Source: Gemmatimonadota bacterium (GTDB lineage Bacteria; Gemmatimonadota; Gemmatimonadetes; Longimicrobiales; Gaopeijiaceae). From it: DNA of 37,517 nucleotides. The position numbers and the translations under genes were made by a program. The notes below the pieces were generated by a model. That model had not been told where the DNA came from. It saw nothing but the letters and a program-made list of their open reading frames with translations, and ran no database searches. Shown here one piece after another: positions 7,627 through 17,160 of this stretch (positions are counted from its first letter, which is position 1; the number at the start of each line of letters is the position of its first letter). The stretch is from NCBI GenBank assembly GCA_007125125.1, contig SLDT01000102.1, positions 1-37,517 on the forward strand. Direction: 5' to 3'.

Positions 7627-8598
7627 GTGCCCGACTCGATCCTCGTCGGCCTGAACGCCGTCATCCTCGCCGTGACCGACGAGACCCCGCGCGTGCTCAC
7701 CCTCGCCGGGCGGGACGGCAGGGCCGGAGCCGCCGAGCCGCTCCAGGCCGCCCCCGGCCTCGACATCCTCCCCTACGGCCCCCTCGACCCCGAGGCCGAC
7801 CGCACCCTCGAGCTCACCCTCCGCAACTGGGTCCGCGAGCGCACCGGGCTCGAGCTCGGCTACGTCGAGCAGCTCTACACCTTCGGCGACCGGAACCGGG
7901 ACCCCGCGGGCCGGGCCGGCGACCCGCGCGTGATCTCCGTGGCCTACCTCGCCCTCGTGCGCGAGGGCACCCCCCGCGGGACGGAGCGCCCCCGCTGGCG
8001 CGACTGCTACCGCTACCTCCCCTGGGAAGACTGGCGCGAGGGCCGCCCCGAGCTCCTCGACGCCGAGATCCTCCCCGCACTCGAGGGCTGGGCAGGCCGC
8101 GCCCCGACCCCTGCCGAAGAGTCCGAGCGCCGCGCCCGCATCGGCATCACCTTCGGCACCGGCGACTTCGGCTGGGACGCCTACCGCACCCTCGAACGCT
8201 ACGAGCTCCTCTTCGAGGCCGGGCTCGTCCATGAGTCCCGCCCTTCCGATGACGGAGGAAGGGATTCCGGGCTCGGACACCCCATGGGGCTCGACCACCG
8301 CCGGATCCTCGCCACCGCGCTCGGGCGGGTGCGTGGTAAGCTACGCTACCGGCCCGTCGTCTTCGAGCTCGTGCCCGAGCGCTTCACCCTGCTGCGGCTC
8401 CAGCGGGTCGTCGAGGCGCTCGTCGGCATCGGGCTGCACAAGCAGAACTTCCGGCGGCTCGTCGAACGCGGGGGGCTCGTGGAAGGCACGGGACGCCTCG
8501 ACACCGAGACCGGGGGGCGCCCGGCCGAACTCTTCCGCTTTCGCCCGGAGGTCCTCCTCGAGCGGCGCGCCCCTGGACTCGGGATCCCGGGGGGGTGA
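7627..8598 (+). CDS. nadQ: NrtR/NadQ-type NAD-metabolism transcriptional regulator
   Basis: 323 residues from GTG 7627. The N-terminal part is a Nudix-fold domain (ILVGLNAVILAVTDETPRVLTL and the equivalent of the Nudix box at LTLRNWVRERTGL). The glutamates of the catalytic Nudix box are not conserved, which fits a ligand-sensing rather than hydrolysing domain. The C-terminal part, LLRLQRVVEALVGIGLHKQNFRRLVERGG followed by GGRPAELFRF, is the winged-helix DNA-binding domain of the NrtR-like group (COG4111 in Alphaproteobacteria, called NadQ). The next gene downstream is nadA, a known target of this regulator type, preceded by a palindromic operator. An ATG at 7489 in frame has a better ribosome site (AAGGGG) but adds 46 low-complexity residues that no family member shows. 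The gene symbol rests on family plus context. Confidence 0.75.
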   Translation: MPDSILVGLNAVILAVTDETPRVLTLAGRDGRAGAAEPLQAAPGLDILPYGPLDPEADRTLELTLRNWVRERTGLELGYVEQLYTFGDRNRDPAGRAGDPRVISVAYLALVREGTPRGTERPRWRDCYRYLPWEDWREGRPELLDAEILPALEGWAGRAPTPAEESERRARIGITFGTGDFGWDAYRTLERYELLFEAGLVHESRPSDDGGRDSGLGHPMGLDHRRILATALGRVRGKLRYRPVVFELVPERFTLLRLQRVVEALVGIGLHKQNFRRLVERGGLVEGTGRLDTETGGRPAELFRFRPEVLLERRAPGLGIPGG

Positions 8599-8700
8599 TC
8601 CTCCCCGGGCAAGTCCTCGCTGGCACGCTCGTGTTGCCCTCGCCCACTTGACTTCGCCGCCGAGTCCGGGCACCTTATCAACAATCCTGTAACATACCGT

Positions 8701-8725
8701 TCAGCATATGCTCACCTTGAGCATA
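8701..8725 (+). promoter_or_regulatory. Operator in front of nadA with three TATGCTSA half-sites
   Basis: TATGCTCACCTTGAGCATA (8707-8725) is a perfect 8-bp dyad with a 3-base centre. A third half-site TCAGCATA (8701-8708) overlaps the left arm and creates the 10-bp palindrome AGCATATGCT. The right arm abuts the nadA ribosome site AAGGA (8725-8729). The adjacent NadQ-like gene is the obvious candidate regulator, by analogy to NrtR/NadQ control of NAD genes; binding would block ribosome loading or transcription. A possible -10, TAACAT, lies at 8690-8695 but no good -35 is seen. Confidence 0.7.
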
Positions 8726-8735
8726 AGGAAATGCC

Positions 8736-9767
8736 ATGTCTCTTGCGATCCCGACTCGCCAGGATCTCGAGTACACCCCCGAGGTCGAGAGGCGCACCCG
8801 CGCACTCCGCGAACGCCTCGAGGGAATCATCCCAGAGGTGGAGTGGCCGATCCACGCTCCCTACATCGCCCGGATCGAGGAACTCAAGCGGACTCGCAAC
8901 GCCGTGATCCTCGCGCACAACTACCAGACGCCCGAGATCTTCCACGGGGTCGCCGACATCCGGGGCGACAGCCTGGGGCTCGCCCAGGAGGGCGCCCGCA
9001 CCGACGCCGAGGTGATCGTGCTCTGCGGGGTGCACTTCATGGCCGAGACGGCAAAGATCCTGAGTCCCGAGAAGACGGTCCTGATTCCGGACCTGAAGGC
9101 CGGCTGCTCGCTGGCCGATGCGATCACCGGCGAGGACGTGCGCCGGCTCAAGGCCCGGCACCCCGGCGTCCCCGTCGTCACCTACGTGAACACCTCGGCC
9201 GAGGTGAAGGCCGAGAGCGACATCTGCTGTACCTCGTCGAACGCGGTCCAGGTCGTCGAGTCGCTCGGCGTCGACCGGGTTATCTTCACCCCGGACCAGT
9301 ACCTCGGCAAGTACGTGGCGACCCAGACCGACGTCGAGATCATTCTCTGGGAGGGGGCGTGCGAGGTGCACGAGCGCTTCACCGCCGACGAGATCCGGGG
9401 CTTCCGCTCCGCGACCCCCGACCTCGTCGTGATCGCCCACCCCGAATGCCCCCCCGAGGTGCTCGACGAGGCCGACTACGTGGGCTCGACCGCCGGGATG
9501 ATCAACTTCGTCCAGGAGCGGCAGCCGCCGAAGGTGGCGATGATCACGGAGTGCTCGATGAGCGACAACGTGGCGGCCGAGAACCCGGCGGTGGAGTTCA
9601 TCCGGCCCTGCAACCTGTGTCCGCACATGAAGCAGATCACCCTCCCGAAGATCCTGCACTCGCTCGAGACGATGAACTACCCCGTCGAGGTCGCCCCCGA
9701 GACGGCGGCCCGCGCTCGCGTCGCGGTCCAGCGCATGCTCGATGTCGGCCGGGGGAGTGGAGGCTGA
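8736..9767 (+). CDS. nadA: Quinolinate synthase NadA
   Basis: 343 residues. It condenses iminoaspartate with dihydroxyacetone phosphate to quinolinate, the first aromatic intermediate of de novo NAD synthesis, in the cytoplasm, using a [4Fe-4S] cluster. Three cysteine-containing motifs typical of cluster ligands are present: KAGCSLAD, ESDICCTSSNAV and RPCNLCPHMK. Conserved substrate segments NAVILAHNYQ, GDSLGLA and VNTSAEVKAESD are also intact. The ATG at 8736 has AAGGA 6 bases upstream. nadB and nadC are not in this window. The last codons overlap the start of the channel gene by four bases (CTGA), so the two are probably translated together. Confidence 0.97.
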   Translation: MSLAIPTRQDLEYTPEVERRTRALRERLEGIIPEVEWPIHAPYIARIEELKRTRNAVILAHNYQTPEIFHGVADIRGDSLGLAQEGARTDAEVIVLCGVHFMAETAKILSPEKTVLIPDLKAGCSLADAITGEDVRRLKARHPGVPVVTYVNTSAEVKAESDICCTSSNAVQVVESLGVDRVIFTPDQYLGKYVATQTDVEIILWEGACEVHERFTADEIRGFRSATPDLVVIAHPECPPEVLDEADYVGSTAGMINFVQERQPPKVAMITECSMSDNVAAENPAVEFIRPCNLCPHMKQITLPKILHSLETMNYPVEVAPETAARARVAVQRMLDVGRGSGG

Positions 9768-10873
9768 GGGGCTCGCGCCGCCTCCTCCCGGTCCTGCTCG
9801 CCTCCCTCCCGGCGCTTCTCGCTCCCCTCCCGGAGGCTCTCCCCGGGTCCGGGTCCGGGCTCGCCGCCGCCCAGGCGGCCGACACCCTCGTCGTGGGGAC
9901 CCGCGTCGTGGCCCCCTTCGTCATCGAGAGGGGTGACGACTCGTTCGACGGGCTCACGGTCAGGCTCTGGGAGCACATCGCATCGGAGCTCGAGCTCCCC
10001 TTCCGCTACGAGGAGCGGGACCTCGACGGCCTCATCACCGGACTGACCGATGGCTCCCTCGATCTCTCGGCCGCCGCCCTCACGATCACTTCGGAGCGCG
10101 AAGCCCTCGTCGACTTCACGCACCCCTTCTTCGTCACCGGCCTCGGGCTCGCCGTCGCCGATCGGACGCGAGGCCCCCTCGGCGCGATCGCCGCTCTCCT
10201 GAACCTTCAGTTCCTCTGGGTGATCGGGCTCCTCCTCGGCCTCCTCCTCGTCTGGGGCGTCCTCGTCTGGATCTTCGAACGCCATGCGAACAGCGAGGAG
10301 TTCGGTGGCACCCCGGCCCAAGGGATCGGCGCCGGCTTCTGGTGGGCGGCGGTCACGATGACGACGGTTGGCTATGGCGACAAGGCTCCGCGGACCCTGG
10401 GAGGCCGCGTGATCGGCTTCGTCTGGATGTTCACGGCAATCATCGTGATCTCCTTCTTCACGGCCGCGATCGCCTCGAGCCTGACCGTGACGCAACTCGA
10501 TACGCGGGTGAGCGGACCCCAGGATCTCCCGCATGTCCGCGTCGGCGCTCTTTCCGGGTCGGCCGCGCTCGGCTGGCTCGAGGATGACGGGAACCGCCCA
10601 ACCGCGTACCCGACACTCCAGGAGGGGCTCGACGCCGTCGAGGCCGGTGCGATCGACACCTTCGTTCACGATGCCCCGATCCTGCGGTACCTGGTCCGCG
10701 AGGGATACCAGGGGAGGGTCCGAGTACTCCCCGTGACCTTCTGGGAACAGTACTACGGGCTTGCTCTCCCCCTCGACTCGCCCCGACGAAACGAACTCAA
10801 CCGGGTCCTTCTCGACCACCTCGCCTCGGAGGAGTGGGACCAGCTCCAGCGCCGCTTTCTCGGAGAACGCTGA
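9764..10873 (+). CDS. GluR0-type prokaryotic ionotropic receptor: ligand-gated potassium channel
   Basis: 369 residues if initiated at the CTG 9764. No ATG, GTG or TTG occurs in this frame between the nadA body and the mature protein, and CTG sits as CTGA on the nadA stop behind a GGAGTGGAGG ribosome-like run. Residues 1-39 form a signal peptide. A split periplasmic amino-acid-binding fold follows: first lobe about 40-135 (LVVGTRVVAPFVIERG, then TSEREALVDFTHPF with R112), second lobe about 245-369. Between the lobes are a membrane helix (150-172), a pore helix and the potassium selectivity filter TVGYGD (201-206), and a second helix (216-235). This is the architecture of cyanobacterial GluR0. 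The ligand, probably an amino acid, is not known. It sits in the inner membrane. Confidence 0.85.
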   Translation: MRGSRRLLPVLLASLPALLAPLPEALPGSGSGLAAAQAADTLVVGTRVVAPFVIERGDDSFDGLTVRLWEHIASELELPFRYEERDLDGLITGLTDGSLDLSAAALTITSEREALVDFTHPFFVTGLGLAVADRTRGPLGAIAALLNLQFLWVIGLLLGLLLVWGVLVWIFERHANSEEFGGTPAQGIGAGFWWAAVTMTTVGYGDKAPRTLGGRVIGFVWMFTAIIVISFFTAAIASSLTVTQLDTRVSGPQDLPHVRVGALSGSAALGWLEDDGNRPTAYPTLQEGLDAVEAGAIDTFVHDAPILRYLVREGYQGRVRVLPVTFWEQYYGLALPLDSPRRNELNRVLLDHLASEEWDQLQRRFLGER

Positions 10874-11434
10874 CTACCCGATCCGGCCGTCCGCGACACC
10901 CCGCACGATGTCGGTCGTGGTGAGGATCCCCTCGAGCGCTCCGGCATCGTCGAGGACGAGGAGTCGGTGCACACCGGACTCGGCCATCAGGGCCGCAGCA
11001 GCCCGTACTTCCTCGTCCGCGCCGATCGAGAGGACCTTCTGCGTCATGACCTCCCGAACGAGGTGCTCCGCCAGAAAGTCCCACTCAGGGGAATCGGGGC
11101 TCTCCATCCGCTCGAATACGTCGCCCCCGGCATCCATCCAGTAGTCCACGAACCACGCCGAAGGCTCGTCTTCCGGATCCTCGTCCCCGGATCCTCTCTG
11201 GAGGGCGGTGCGATATGTGTCCGGTTCGTCGCGATGGCTCGGCACCCCCGGGCTCGAAGCCTGCAGGTCGAGGATGTCCGTGGCCGAGACCACCCCCATG
11301 ACACGGCCGGCACCCGAGACGACGGGGGCTCCACTGATTCCTTCCTCGACGAGGTGGTCCATTGCCTCGCGGAGGGTCATCTCCGGATGGACGGTAAGCA
11401 CTTCGGGGGTCATGAGGTCTCGGACCTTCGGCAT
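10874..11434 (-). CDS. Twin CBS-domain protein
   Basis: 186 residues from the ATG at 11434 (GGAG eight bases upstream); a frame continuing to 11518 adds 28 residues without a ribosome site. Two CBS motifs form one adenosine-nucleotide-sensing module: VRDLMTPEVLTVHPEMTLREAMDHLVEEGISGAPVV with SATDIL, and VREVMTQKVLSIGADEEVRAAAALMAESGVHRLLVL with TTTDIV. A 70-residue acidic and aromatic insert (GDEDPEDEPSAWFVDYWMDAGGDVF) separates them. No catalytic or DNA-binding domain is attached, so it likely acts as a separate energy sensor. Its stop codon abuts that of the potassium channel gene with no base between, in convergent orientation. Confidence 0.85.
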   Translation of the reverse strand: MPKVRDLMTPEVLTVHPEMTLREAMDHLVEEGISGAPVVSGAGRVMGVVSATDILDLQASSPGVPSHRDEPDTYRTALQRGSGDEDPEDEPSAWFVDYWMDAGGDVFERMESPDSPEWDFLAEHLVREVMTQKVLSIGADEEVRAAAALMAESGVHRLLVLDDAGALEGILTTTDIVRGVADGRIG

Positions 11435-11540
11435 GGGCTGCTCCGGGAAGGAGGTAGGCTGTGACGGAGATTCATCCTGCACCCGAAGCTGATCCCTCGA
11501 AGGCGCCGGAGGTTCCATGAACGGGTTCAGTCACCCGCAG

Positions 11541-11561
11541 AGGGGGCCGTCGAAGCCCCCT
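11541..11561. repeat. GC-rich hairpin between the CBS gene and folD
   Basis: AGGGGGC (11541-11547) pairs with GCCCCCT (11555-11561) around CCGTCGA. It is followed by a further pairing CCACC (11623-11627) with GGTGG (11639-11643). These lie in the 5' leader of folD, divergent from the CBS gene. The leader also carries CGAAGG three times (11603, 11630, 11648). No known riboswitch is recognised with confidence. Confidence 0.4.
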
Positions 11562-11690
11562 TCCGCCCATCTCCTTCGCCGGGGGGCTTTCAGCATCACC
11601 CCCGAAGGCCCATCTTGGGGCGCCACCAGCGAAGGTTCGGTGGTCGCCGAAGGCAAGCATTCCCAGACGAATCCAGGGCCAGGAGCAGGG

Positions 11691-12581
11691 ATGAAGGCGA
11701 GGCAGATCGATGGTCGGGAAGTGGCCGCCGCCGTGCGGGCGGAGGTCGCCGACGATGTGCAGGAGTGGGTCCGGGCCGGACATCGCCCTCCCCGCCTCGA
11801 GGTGGTTCAGGTGGGCTCCGATCCGGCCTCCTCGTCCTACATTCGCTCGAAGACCCGGGCCTGCGCCGAGGTCGGGATCGAGGCGGGGACGATGAAGCTT
11901 CCCGACACGGTGTCGGCTCGGGAACTCCGCGAGGCGGTCCGGAGGTTGAACGAGGACGAGGGCGTCGACGGGATCCTCGTGCAGCTCCCCCTCCCTCCCC
12001 ACCTCTCGGCCCATGACGTGATCGAGGCGATCGACCACCGCAAGGACGTGGACGGGTTCCACCCCATGAATGTGGGGCGACTCGTCCTCGACCAGCCCTG
12101 TTTCCGCTCCTGCACGCCGGCCGGCATCCGGGAACTCCTGCGCTACTACGAGATCCCGGTGAAGGGCAAGCATGCCGTCGTTGTAGGAGCGAGCAACATC
12201 GTGGGCTCGCCGATGGCCGTCATGCTGTCACGCGAGAACAGCGCGGGCAAGGCGACGACGACGATCTGCCACAAGTTCACCCGCGACCTGACCCGGCACA
12301 CGATCGCAGCCGACATCCTCATCGTCGCGGTGGGTCAGGCCGGGCTCATCCGTGGCGAGATGGTGCGTGAAGGAGCGGTCGTGATCGATGTCGGGATCAA
12401 TCGGGTGGCTGACGAATCGGCCGATCGAGGGTACCGCCTGGTCGGCGACTGTGACTACGACAGCGTCGCCGACCGTGCGAGCTGGATCACCCCGGTCCCG
12501 GGAGGGGTCGGCCCCATGACGGTGGCGATGCTCATGAAGAACACCCTCCTCGCCGCCAGGGGGTCGATCTACCCTCGCTGA
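11691..12581 (+). CDS. folD: Bifunctional methylenetetrahydrofolate dehydrogenase/cyclohydrolase FolD
   Basis: 296 residues from ATG 11691 with AGGAG seven bases upstream. It interconverts 5,10-methylene-, methenyl- and 10-formyl-tetrahydrofolate in the cytoplasm. The active-site segment SSYIRSKTRAC supplies the tyrosine and lysine (Y-x3-K). VDGILVQLPLPPHL and KDVDGFHPMNVGRL are family signatures. VVVGASNIVGSPMAVML is the NADP-binding loop, and the C-terminal PVPGGVGPMTVAML is intact. It faces fhs tail to tail, so C1 flow from formate through Fhs and FolD is encoded in one place although on opposite strands. A 256-base leader separates it from the divergent CBS gene. Confidence 0.97.
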   Translation: MKARQIDGREVAAAVRAEVADDVQEWVRAGHRPPRLEVVQVGSDPASSSYIRSKTRACAEVGIEAGTMKLPDTVSARELREAVRRLNEDEGVDGILVQLPLPPHLSAHDVIEAIDHRKDVDGFHPMNVGRLVLDQPCFRSCTPAGIRELLRYYEIPVKGKHAVVVGASNIVGSPMAVMLSRENSAGKATTTICHKFTRDLTRHTIAADILIVAVGQAGLIRGEMVREGAVVIDVGINRVADESADRGYRLVGDCDYDSVADRASWITPVPGGVGPMTVAMLMKNTLLAARGSIYPR

Positions 12582-12606
12582 GCCCCCGCCCGCGCTCGCG
12601 GCTCAG
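12578..12606. terminator. Bidirectional terminator-like inverted repeat holding both stop codons
   Basis: CTGAGCC (12578-12584) and GGCTCAG (12600-12606) form a perfect 7-bp dyad with a 15-base GC-rich centre. The folD stop TGA (12579-12581) lies in the left arm and the fhs stop (12605-12603 on the minus strand) in the right arm, so the two genes end symmetrically. No T run is present. Convergent position makes termination the likely role. Confidence 0.45.
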
Positions 12607-14270
12607 GCCAGCCCGACGATGGTCCCGTCCTCGGAGACGCGCATCCCCTCGGCGCCCGGCGTCGGAGGCAGCCCGGGCATCGTCATCATGTCGCCCGTCT
12701 TCACGACGACGAACCCGGCGCCCGCCGAGGGCGTCACCTCGCGGACCGCGATCCGGAAGCCCTCGGGCGCTCCGAGACGCGTGGGGTCGTCCGTGAAGGA
12801 GAACTGCGTCTTCGCGATGCAGACGGGCGCGTTCGCCATCCCGATCGAAGCACACTCCGCGATCTGCCGCGTCGCTGCGGGGGAGAAGTCGACCCCGTCG
12901 GCCCGATAGATCTCGCGGGCGACCGTCCGGATCTTGTCGTCGAGGGGCATGTCGTCCGGATAGAGGAAGTGGAAGTCGCCGGTGCCTTCCTCCAGCTGCT
13001 CCCAGAGGGCATCGGCCAGATCGAGGCATCCCTCGCCGGTGCGCGTGTAGGGATCGGCCACCACGGCCCGCACCCCGAGGGCGCCCGAGGCCTCGACGAG
13101 CCAGTCGAGCTCGGCCGGGGTGTCCTGCGGGAAGCGATTCACGGCGATGATCGGGTCGAGGCCGAACTTGCGGATGTTCTCGATGTGGCGGGCCACGTTC
13201 GGGAACCCCTTCTCGAGGGCCTCGAGGTTCTCCGTGGCGAGCTCCGACTTGGCCTGCCCTCCATTCATCTTGAGGGCGCGCACCGTGCAGGCGATGACGA
13301 CGGCCTCCGGGCGGAGACCCCCGAAGCGGCACTTGATGTCGAAGAACTTCTCGGCGCCGAGGTCGGCTCCGAAGCCTGCCTCGGTGATCACGACGTCGCC
13401 GAGGGCGAGGCCGGCCTGGGTGGCGACGAGGGAGTTGCAGCCGTGGGCGATGTTGGCGAAGGGCCCGCCATGGATGAAGGCGGGGGTCCCGGCCAGGGTC
13501 TGGACGAGGTTCGGGGCGAGGGCATCCTTCAGGAGGAGGGTCATCGCACCCTGGGCATTGAGGTCGCGCGCGCGGACCGCTCCGCCCTCGACGTCGTAGG
13601 CCACGACGATCTCGCCGAGGCGGCGCTCGAGGTCCTCGATACCGGTCGCGAGGCAGAGGGTGGCCATGACCTCGGAGGCCGCGGTGATCTGGAAGCCGTC
13701 CTCGCGTGGCACCCCGGCGGTGTGCCCGCCGAGCCCGATCACAATGTTGCGCAGCGCGCGGTCATTCATGTCGACGGCGCGCTTGAAGACGACGCGACGG
13801 GGGTCGATTCGGAGCGAGTTCGGGCGATGGATGTGGTTGTCGAGCATCGCCGAGAGAAGGGCGTTCGCGCTGCTGATCGCGTGGAAGTCTCCGGTGAAGT
13901 GGAGGTTGATCTCGTCCATCGGGACCACCTGGGAGTAGCCTCCCCCGGCCGCCCCCCCCTTGATCCCGAAGACCGGCCCGAGCGAGGGCTCCCGGAGGCA
14001 GAGGACCGGGTTGCGCCCCCGGAGCGTCAGGGCGTCGGCGAGGCCGACCGAGACGGTGGACTTCCCCTCACCGGCCGGGGTGGGGTTCGTGCCGGTCACG
14101 AGGACGAGGCGTCCGGGCGAATTCCGGCGCGCGCGGATGGCCCGCAGGGGGACCTTGGCCTTTGTGCGGCCGTAGGGCTCGACTTCGTCGGCGCCGAGCC
14201 CGAGGCGGGCGGCGATCTCCTCGATGGGGCGCAGCTCGGCCGCCTGAGCGATCTGGATGTCGGTCAGCAT
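12603..14270 (-). CDS. fhs: Formate-tetrahydrofolate ligase
   Basis: 555 residues, normal length. It uses ATP to attach formate to tetrahydrofolate, giving 10-formyl-tetrahydrofolate, the entry step for formate into C1 metabolism. The phosphate-binding loop TPAGEGKST is at residues 64-72. Other family marks are SLGPVFGIKGGAAGGGYSQV, the tract FTGDFHAI, and VDMNDRALRNI. The ATG at 14270 has AGGA three bases upstream. It follows the formate dehydrogenase genes by 91 bases in the same direction, with a strong hairpin in that gap, so the same substrate can be oxidised or assimilated from one transcription unit. Confidence 0.97.
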   Translation of the reverse strand: MLTDIQIAQAAELRPIEEIAARLGLGADEVEPYGRTKAKVPLRAIRARRNSPGRLVLVTGTNPTPAGEGKSTVSVGLADALTLRGRNPVLCLREPSLGPVFGIKGGAAGGGYSQVVPMDEINLHFTGDFHAISSANALLSAMLDNHIHRPNSLRIDPRRVVFKRAVDMNDRALRNIVIGLGGHTAGVPREDGFQITAASEVMATLCLATGIEDLERRLGEIVVAYDVEGGAVRARDLNAQGAMTLLLKDALAPNLVQTLAGTPAFIHGGPFANIAHGCNSLVATQAGLALGDVVITEAGFGADLGAEKFFDIKCRFGGLRPEAVVIACTVRALKMNGGQAKSELATENLEALEKGFPNVARHIENIRKFGLDPIIAVNRFPQDTPAELDWLVEASGALGVRAVVADPYTRTGEGCLDLADALWEQLEEGTGDFHFLYPDDMPLDDKIRTVAREIYRADGVDFSPAATRQIAECASIGMANAPVCIAKTQFSFTDDPTRLGAPEGFRIAVREVTPSAGAGFVVVKTGDMMTMPGLPPTPGAEGMRVSEDGTIVGLA

Positions 14271-14302
14271 GGGTCCTGTTGTTCAGGGAATGTGAGCGGG
14301 GA

Positions 14303-14326
14303 CCCGGGGGCCGGATGGCCCCCGGG
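14303..14326 (-). repeat. Strong hairpin between the formate dehydrogenase gene and fhs
   Basis: CCCGGGGGCC (14303-14312) and GGCCCCCGGG (14317-14326) form a perfect 10-bp stem with a GGAT loop, inside a transcription unit. No T run follows in the minus direction, so it may slow or partly stop transcription, or protect mRNA ends and set different levels of the two products. Confidence 0.5.
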
Positions 14327-14361
14327 CGGAACGAAAGGGATGCGCCCCGGGACGGCGCCGG

Positions 14362-17156
<2,795 letters not shown>

Positions 17157-17160
<4 letters not shown>

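Noticed and set aside
4886-7654. A plus-strand open frame of over 900 codons
   Set aside because: It is antisense to the small secreted protein, DinB-like and amidohydrolase genes, all with family motifs, and shows no domain of its own.
8621-8637. TGGCACG...TTGCC upstream of nadA, like a sigma-54 promoter
   Set aside because: The GG and GC doublets are 12 bases apart, not 10, which sigma-54 does not tolerate.
8708-9763. Upstream extension of the channel frame across the whole of nadA
   Set aside because: The extension is an out-of-frame reading of nadA with arginine/proline-rich nonsense; only the part after the nadA stop has channel domains.
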